64,000 nucleotides of DNA from Sporosarcina highlanderae (GTDB taxonomy: Bacteria; Bacillota; Bacilli; Bacillales_A; Planococcaceae): assembly GCF_030433715.1 (NCBI RefSeq), contig NZ_JAROCC010000002.1, forward strand, positions 186,001 through 250,000, read 5' to 3'. Positions 60,229-64,000 of the stretch are shown piece after piece. Numbering within the stretch: the stretch's first letter is position 1; the number at the start of each line of letters is the position of its first letter. The notes below the pieces were generated by a model, which was not told the origin of the DNA, ran no database searches, and worked only from the letters and a program-made list of their open reading frames with translations. The translations under genes were made by a program, and so were the position numbers.

Positions 60229-60246
60229 TATCTCGAATTCGAGGTA
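60229..60246. promoter_or_regulatory. MhqR-type operator
   Basis: TATCTCGAATTCGAGGTA is an 18-base palindrome with one mismatch and matches the published B. subtilis MhqR box core TATCTCGAATTCGAGATA as I remember it. It begins one base after the -10 element of the esterase promoter, a position for repression. Confidence 0.7.
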
Positions 60247-60275
60247 ATTATAACAAGGCATTGTTCCACTGTCAA
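60247..60275 (-). promoter_or_regulatory. esterase promoter
   Basis: Consensus TTGACA (60275-60270), a 17-base spacer and consensus TATAAT (60252-60247) on the minus strand. Such a strong promoter is consistent with a tightly repressed stress gene. Confidence 0.85.
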
Positions 60276-60323
60276 AACTTCCGTATTTACGGCAATTGCT
60301 TGCATTACATTCTCAACAAGGGA

Positions 60324-61514
60324 TTACTCAAAGTTCGTACAGCGCCAATAATGGTATGCGATTGTGTCCGACATGAAGGCAAGCCCCCTGCTTTCGACTT
60401 GCAGGATGGGGCGCCATCTATCTCCACGCCCTTTTATCAAATAAATTTCATGATGGGGCGCAGGATCAAAATAGCCCGAAATATCAAAAGTGCCTTCCCT
60501 CTTAAAAACGGCAGTCACCTCGTAGTCAATTGGCGGAGCAGTAGTCAAAGGATTTCCGATGGAGTGCGTGAGAAGAAATCCGCTTTCCCCTTTCCTATGA
60601 TCGATTCGTTTCAACGTGATCCCATCGGCGGATGCTTTTGCCTTCTCCCTGAAACGTTTCAAAAAATCGTATGCAATCGAAGTGCCTACTTCTTTCGTAA
60701 ACCTCATCGGTTCCCCCTTTTCATCGTACGCAAGTTCAATATCCACACGAGTCCGGAAACCTTCTCCGTTCGGATCAAAATCACGTCCATCCCCTTTAAA
60801 GTAGTGGTTGGACGATAGTATATTAGGATTTCTTACCCATTCATCAGCTAAGAATGTCGTATAGCGGAACTTCCATTGATCAATTGATTTCGGTTCCTGT
60901 TCTCGCTCATTCATCGGTCGAAGAATATTGCTTGGCTTGCCGATCAGTTTGACCGTTGTGAAAGTCTCGATAGCAGTTTCGGATCTTGATGCAGTCAGTG
61001 TACCAAAAACATTTGAAAGTGCAGATCTCACTGATGCATAACGCTCACCCGATTTATTGATTGGGCGCCTTGAACGAATCAGATACACATATGTTTGATC
61101 GACATTGATATCCCGATCAATGAATCGATTCGTATTCACCATCGCAAGGAATTCTCCATTCCGGTAAATGCCATATTCATCGACGTCGTTAATCTCCTCC
61201 CACGACAATGCAATTTGCGTCTTTGCAACAATTGCCGTCACAACGAGGGACTGCAAAGGGTTTTCGATATTTTTCTCCTTCGAAAATGCCGAAGTTTGCA
61301 TAGCAATCACATCGACCACTTGATTGTTTTCGACACGTTCAATCAAATATTGATAAACCTTGCCATGCTTGAGATCCCCATCCTGGAACTCGGCAGCCGT
61401 CCCTTCATAGAGATGCTCACCGTCTTTGTATACATTATAAAATCCACCGACGTCATTCCATGCGAATGAAATCAAGTCGGGCTGGTGTCGCACTGATTTT
61501 ATTTCAAAAAGCAT
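60324..61514 (-). CDS. DUF3238-like protein with fibronectin-like N-terminal repeats
   Basis: 396 residues. The first 170 residues form two beta-rich repeats that look alike (AWNDVGGFYNVYKDGE and SWEEINDVDEYGIYRNGE, each followed by a V/FYQYLIE- or YVYLIR-type strand), consistent with fibronectin type III modules. The C-terminal half (about 215-396), with YTTFLADEWVRNP and FKGDGRDFDPNGEGFRTRVDIEL, resembles DUF3238. No signal peptide is seen, so it is probably cytosolic. Function unknown. Confidence 0.75.
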   Translation of the reverse strand: MLFEIKSVRHQPDLISFAWNDVGGFYNVYKDGEHLYEGTAAEFQDGDLKHGKVYQYLIERVENNQVVDVIAMQTSAFSKEKNIENPLQSLVVTAIVAKTQIALSWEEINDVDEYGIYRNGEFLAMVNTNRFIDRDINVDQTYVYLIRSRRPINKSGERYASVRSALSNVFGTLTASRSETAIETFTTVKLIGKPSNILRPMNEREQEPKSIDQWKFRYTTFLADEWVRNPNILSSNHYFKGDGRDFDPNGEGFRTRVDIELAYDEKGEPMRFTKEVGTSIAYDFLKRFREKAKASADGITLKRIDHRKGESGFLLTHSIGNPLTTAPPIDYEVTAVFKREGTFDISGYFDPAPHHEIYLIKGRGDRWRPILQVESRGLAFMSDTIAYHYWRCTNFE

Positions 61515-61629
61515 TCGAATCGCCTCCTTCCTTCATGTTGGGGTATTTTTTAGTTGTCTAAACATCGCGGATTTTTTAAAGCACAATGCCCTTCTCTGGC
61601 AGGTTTGAAACTATTCCAGATCTTTGTAT

Positions 61630-61671
61630 TAAAAAAGCCGACTCAGATTAATTCATCCGAAGCGGCTTTTT
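61630..61671 (-). terminator. terminator after the ABC-F gene
   Basis: Minus-strand stem AAAAAGCCG/CGGCTTTTTT with inner pairing (TTCGGAT/ATCTGAG), directly after the stop at 61673. Confidence 0.82.
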
Positions 61672-61672
61672 C

Positions 61673-63331
61673 CTATCTTAACTCCCTCAACTTCCTACTC
61701 AGCTCATTAAATGTCCGATCCAAATCAGCATAAGCCGGACTTCCCGGCTTCACGATGCTCAACTTCCCTAACACCGCCTGCAATTCAGTTTCAATCCGCA
61801 TCTTTTCCTCAGCCGCGGATGCTTTATCAGAAAGAGCCTTCCGCTCCTCCCATTCACGCAACGTCAAGGGCAATTTCCGGAGGCCCCCCTCTTCAAACAA
61901 AAGCAATCCATCCGCCATCCTTTCCGCGAAGTAGCGGTCATGCGAAGCGAACAACAAAGTTCCTGGAAAAGTCGACAATGTCTTCTCTAACTGTTCCCTC
62001 GACGGCAAATCCAAATGGTTCGTCGGTTCGTCAAGCAGCAGCACATCCGTCCCCTCCCGGATAAACTCCATTAACTTCACTTTCACGCGCTCCCCTTGGC
62101 TCAGTTTCCCAAGCGGCAATCCCCAATGTTTCTCGTTAAAACCGAGATTCGTTAATTGGATACGAATCAAACCCTGTTCCTCAAACGTTTCGGCATGGAA
62201 ATAATTAGCCAACGTCACATCCTCCGGCAAATCCAATACCGCTTGACTCATATATCCAATCGACATACTTTTTGTCAGCCAAAGGTCCCCTTCGAATTCC
62301 TCATGCCCCATGATCATTCGAAACAGCGTAGATTTTCCGCTGCCATTCGCACCGACTAACGCAATCCGTTCACCCGCCTGGATAGTGAAAGACACGTCTC
62401 TGAATAATTTTCGCCCGTCAAATGCTTTACCTACTTCCTTCAGTTCAAGCACACGATGCCCTTTTTTCTTTTTTCCCTTCACATCGAACTCGACGGCAAG
62501 CTCAACTTCCGGCCTCTCAATCCTTTCCTTCTCGAGCTCGGCCTCAAGCCGCGTCCGCTTCGAACGGATCTGAACGTCCTTCTTCTTCGCCTTCATCCGC
62601 CAATATTCTTTCGCACCTCCCTTTTTCGTGGATTCCCTATGCGCTTTCTCCGACCACTCTCCAAGCTGCGCAATCTGCCCTTCCACCATAGCAATTTTCC
62701 GTTGTTGTTGAATGAAATGCTTCTCCTGTATTGCCCGTTGCATTTCCTTCTGATCACGATACGCTGAATAATTCCCTTCATACACTGTCAGTTTTCCATG
62801 CTCAATTTCAAACACGACATTCGCAGTCTTGTCTATAAAATGCCTGTCATGCGATACGATCATATAGGTCGCATCCCCTTCATTGATGACCCTCACCAAT
62901 TCATCCAGGCTTTGCGAATCCAAATGATTTGTCGGCTCATCCAATAAAACAAGATCGCTTTTTTCGGCAAGTGCCGTGGAAAGCCGCATCTTCATTCGTT
63001 CACCGCCACTGGCAGAAGAATAATTTGCCTGCTTTGGCACATTCCATTTCGAGCGATATAAAGCTGCTTCCGACAGCCCCCAATCCACATCTCCCTCATC
63101 CGCTTGTTCTTGCCTAAAGTAAGTAATGTTCGGCCTTTTCCCTATCCAATCAACCCCACCTGCTGTCGGCATCAATTCCCCCGCAAACAACGACAGCAGT
63201 GTCGACTTCCCTGCTCCATTCGCTCCAACGACCGCAATGCATGCACCTTCAGGCAGTTCCGCAGATACTTTATCCAAAATGACTGTCTCACCGATCGAAT
63301 ATAACAAACTTCGAATTTTACCTAATAACAT
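61673..63331 (-). CDS. VmlR-like ABC-F ribosome-protection ATPase
   Basis: 552 residues: two ABC ATPase domains without membrane segments. Walker A motifs are GANGAGKST and GANGSGKST, signatures SGGERMKMRL and LSQGERVKVKL, and both Walker B strands end LLDEPTNHLD. The linker (about 190-290, with WSEKAHRESTKKGG) and the C-terminal coiled coil match B. subtilis VmlR as I recall it. Such proteins displace lincosamide, streptogramin A or pleuromutilin drugs from the ribosome. The ATG at 63331 is seven bases after GGGGAGG. Confidence 0.88.
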   Translation of the reverse strand: MLLGKIRSLLYSIGETVILDKVSAELPEGACIAVVGANGAGKSTLLSLFAGELMPTAGGVDWIGKRPNITYFRQEQADEGDVDWGLSEAALYRSKWNVPKQANYSSASGGERMKMRLSTALAEKSDLVLLDEPTNHLDSQSLDELVRVINEGDATYMIVSHDRHFIDKTANVVFEIEHGKLTVYEGNYSAYRDQKEMQRAIQEKHFIQQQRKIAMVEGQIAQLGEWSEKAHRESTKKGGAKEYWRMKAKKKDVQIRSKRTRLEAELEKERIERPEVELAVEFDVKGKKKKGHRVLELKEVGKAFDGRKLFRDVSFTIQAGERIALVGANGSGKSTLFRMIMGHEEFEGDLWLTKSMSIGYMSQAVLDLPEDVTLANYFHAETFEEQGLIRIQLTNLGFNEKHWGLPLGKLSQGERVKVKLMEFIREGTDVLLLDEPTNHLDLPSREQLEKTLSTFPGTLLFASHDRYFAERMADGLLLFEEGGLRKLPLTLREWEERKALSDKASAAEEKMRIETELQAVLGKLSIVKPGSPAYADLDRTFNELSRKLRELR

Positions 63332-63357
63332 AATAGTTCCTCCCCATTCTGGAGGGA

Positions 63358-63388
63358 ATAAAAAAACCCTCCGCGTAATAACGGAAGG
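63358..63388 (-). terminator. second leader terminator before the ABC-F gene
   Basis: Minus-strand stem CCTTCCG/CGGAGGG (one mismatch) with an eight-base loop and a long T run, ending 27 bases before the ABC-F start codon. Confidence 0.75.
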
Positions 63389-63415
63389 ATCAGTGGTACT
63401 ATCCAATTTCAACAT

Positions 63416-63443
63416 ACCTCAAAAAGCCCCTTACGTTAGGGGG
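63416..63443 (-). terminator. first leader terminator before the ABC-F gene
   Basis: Minus-strand hairpin CCCCTTACGTTAGGGG-like (read CCCCCTAACGTAAGGGG), followed by CTTTTTG. It begins about 17 bases after the stop of the short leader ORF. Confidence 0.75.
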
Positions 63444-63459
63444 ATACAAAACCGTACAT

Positions 63460-63558
63460 TTAAGGAGTTGACATAAAAATGGACAGACTAATCCTGTTTT
63501 CCGTTTGAATCAAACATTCAATTTCGCGGAAATCCAAGATTAATTGATCATCGTCCAC
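63460..63558 (-). CDS. putative 32-codon leader peptide of the ABC-F gene
   Basis: A GTG-started frame of 32 codons (VDDDQLILDF...SIFMSTP) follows AGAGGAAAGG on the leader transcript and ends just before the first terminator. Leader ORFs of this kind are used in many ABC-F genes to sense antibiotic-stalled ribosomes. The coding potential is not independently shown, and a shorter ATG frame (MYGFVSP) overlapping the first terminator is an alternative. Confidence 0.45.
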   Translation of the reverse strand: MDDDQLILDFREIECLIQTENRISLSIFMSTP

Positions 63559-63586
63559 CCTCAGCCCTTTCCTCTCAGTTACAAAT

Positions 63587-63616
63587 ATTATACTATTTCG
63601 ACCTCGTCTTTGCCAA
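63587..63616 (-). promoter_or_regulatory. promoter of the ABC-F leader transcript
   Basis: TTGGCA (63616-63611), an 18-base spacer and perfect TATAAT (63592-63587) on the minus strand, overlapping the end of the upstream small gene. It gives a leader of about 245 bases. Confidence 0.75.
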
Positions 63617-63817
63617 AAAAAGTGCAGATATTTTCCTACCAGTCATTAATGAAACAGGAACGATAACGATAAGAACAATAATTACAAAGATGACATCCAT
63701 AGCTGTTGTCGAAGGAAAGAATTGATTAAAAATCCATTGAAATGCTTTGAAATAAATCCAAAATGCCACCATCGAAAAAATAATCGATAACCCATACATC
63801 CTTTTAACCGTGCTCAA
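63593..63817 (-). CDS. small two-helix membrane protein, unknown function
   Basis: 74 residues with two hydrophobic segments (about 8-30 and 38-60) and a basic C-terminal tail FLAKTRSK. The start is probably TTG at 63817, close after GGGGGAATGGGGA; an ATG six codons later is possible. It begins 13 bases after the histidine phosphatase gene, suggesting cotranscription. I do not recognise the family. Confidence 0.7.
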   Translation of the reverse strand: MSTVKRMYGLSIIFSMVAFWIYFKAFQWIFNQFFPSTTAMDVIFVIIVLIVIVPVSLMTGRKISALFLAKTRSK

Positions 63818-63829
63818 TCCCCATTCCCC

Positions 63830-64000
63830 CTAAATTAAAACATCATGCTTCCAAACCCGTTCCACAAGTGTTTCAGCACCCCTTACCTGAACACGATAAA
63901 CATCCGGATTCGTCAGTGCCTGCCATTCCTGAAATCCGATCCGCCCGTCAAAGCTTTTCAACAGCAGCGCCATTAGATTCCCATGCGTCACCAATACGAC
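63830..64000 (-). CDS. histidine phosphatase family protein, 3' end
   Basis: The last 56 codons of a gene that enters from the right edge: VVLVTHGNLMALLLKSF followed by GFQEWQALTNPDVYRV and ending HDVLI. The THGN motif carries the second catalytic histidine of the phosphoglycerate-mutase-like histidine phosphatases. The substrate cannot be judged from this part. Confidence 0.82.
   Translation of the reverse strand, partial: VVLVTHGNLMALLLKSFDGRIGFQEWQALTNPDVYRVQVRGAETLVERVWKHDVLI

Noticed and set aside
63358-63443. T-box before the ABC-F gene
   Set aside because: The segment ATAGTACCACTGATCC looks superficially similar, but the conserved T-box sequence and Stem I are missing and the downstream gene is not an amino-acid gene.

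Overview
The window is chromosomal DNA of an endospore-forming Gram-positive bacterium of the order Bacillales. From protein style and gene order I would place it in the Planococcaceae, near Sporosarcina; that placement is an inference, not a search result. The evidence is the B. subtilis-like order ctsR-mcsA-mcsB-clpC-radA-yacL-ispD-ispF-gltX-cysE-cysS-mrnC-rlmB-rae1-sigH-rpmG-secE-nusG-rplKA-rplJL-ybxB-rpoBC-rplGB-rpsL-rpsG-fusA-tuf-S10 operon, together with the sporulation sigma factor SigH, a CotD-like coat protein and an SLH surface protein. There are no insertion sequences, prophage genes, CRISPR arrays, rRNA or tRNA genes.

Region 1 (1-37.7 kb) lies entirely on the minus strand and is the core information-processing block. 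It holds the S10 ribosomal-protein operon, tuf, the str operon, rpoC/rpoB, rplL/rplJ, rplA/rplK, nusG, secE, rpmG and sigH. These are followed by RNA maturation genes (rae1, rlmB, mrnC), cysS/cysE behind a T-box, gltX, the MEP genes ispF/ispD, yacL, radA, clpC, mcsB, mcsA and ctsR. The genes are ordinary. The interest is in the RNA and promoter layer: an L10 leader with terminator, a T-box, hairpins between rpsG and fusA and between rplA and rplK, strong terminator-like hairpins before rpoB, between rpoB and rpoC and between clpC and radA, and a second CtsR-controlled promoter directly before clpC. disA, expected between radA and yacL, is missing from its usual place.

Region 2 (37.8-57.5 kb) is mixed metabolism and surface functions. 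It contains an unknown large membrane protein, bioY behind a BirA-type operator, a SAM (S-box) riboswitch driving a YitJ-like homocysteine methyltransferase/methylenetetrahydrofolate reductase and metH, a CotD-like coat protein, a DCC thiol oxidoreductase, an SGNH hydrolase fused to SLH domains, an aldehyde dehydrogenase with its DUF779 partner, an HtrA-like protease, an asparaginase, a class I amidotransferase-like hydrolase overlapping a dipeptidase, and an OmpR/EnvZ-type two-component pair.

Region 3 (57.5-64 kb) is accessory. It holds a 41-bp tandem repeat, membrane proteins of unknown function, a gene of unknown function flanked by two direct copies of a 160-180 bp sequence that includes the 3' end of the neighbouring esterase gene, an MhqD-like esterase with an MhqR-type operator, a DUF3238-like protein, a VmlR-like ABC-F ribosome-protection ATPase behind an attenuator leader with a short ORF, and the end of a histidine phosphatase gene.

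I found no convincing wholly new multi-gene system. The best leads for follow-up are the ABC-F leader, the duplicated cassette at 58.4-59.6 kb, the internal CtsR promoter, the terminator between rpoB and rpoC, and the loss of disA from its locus.
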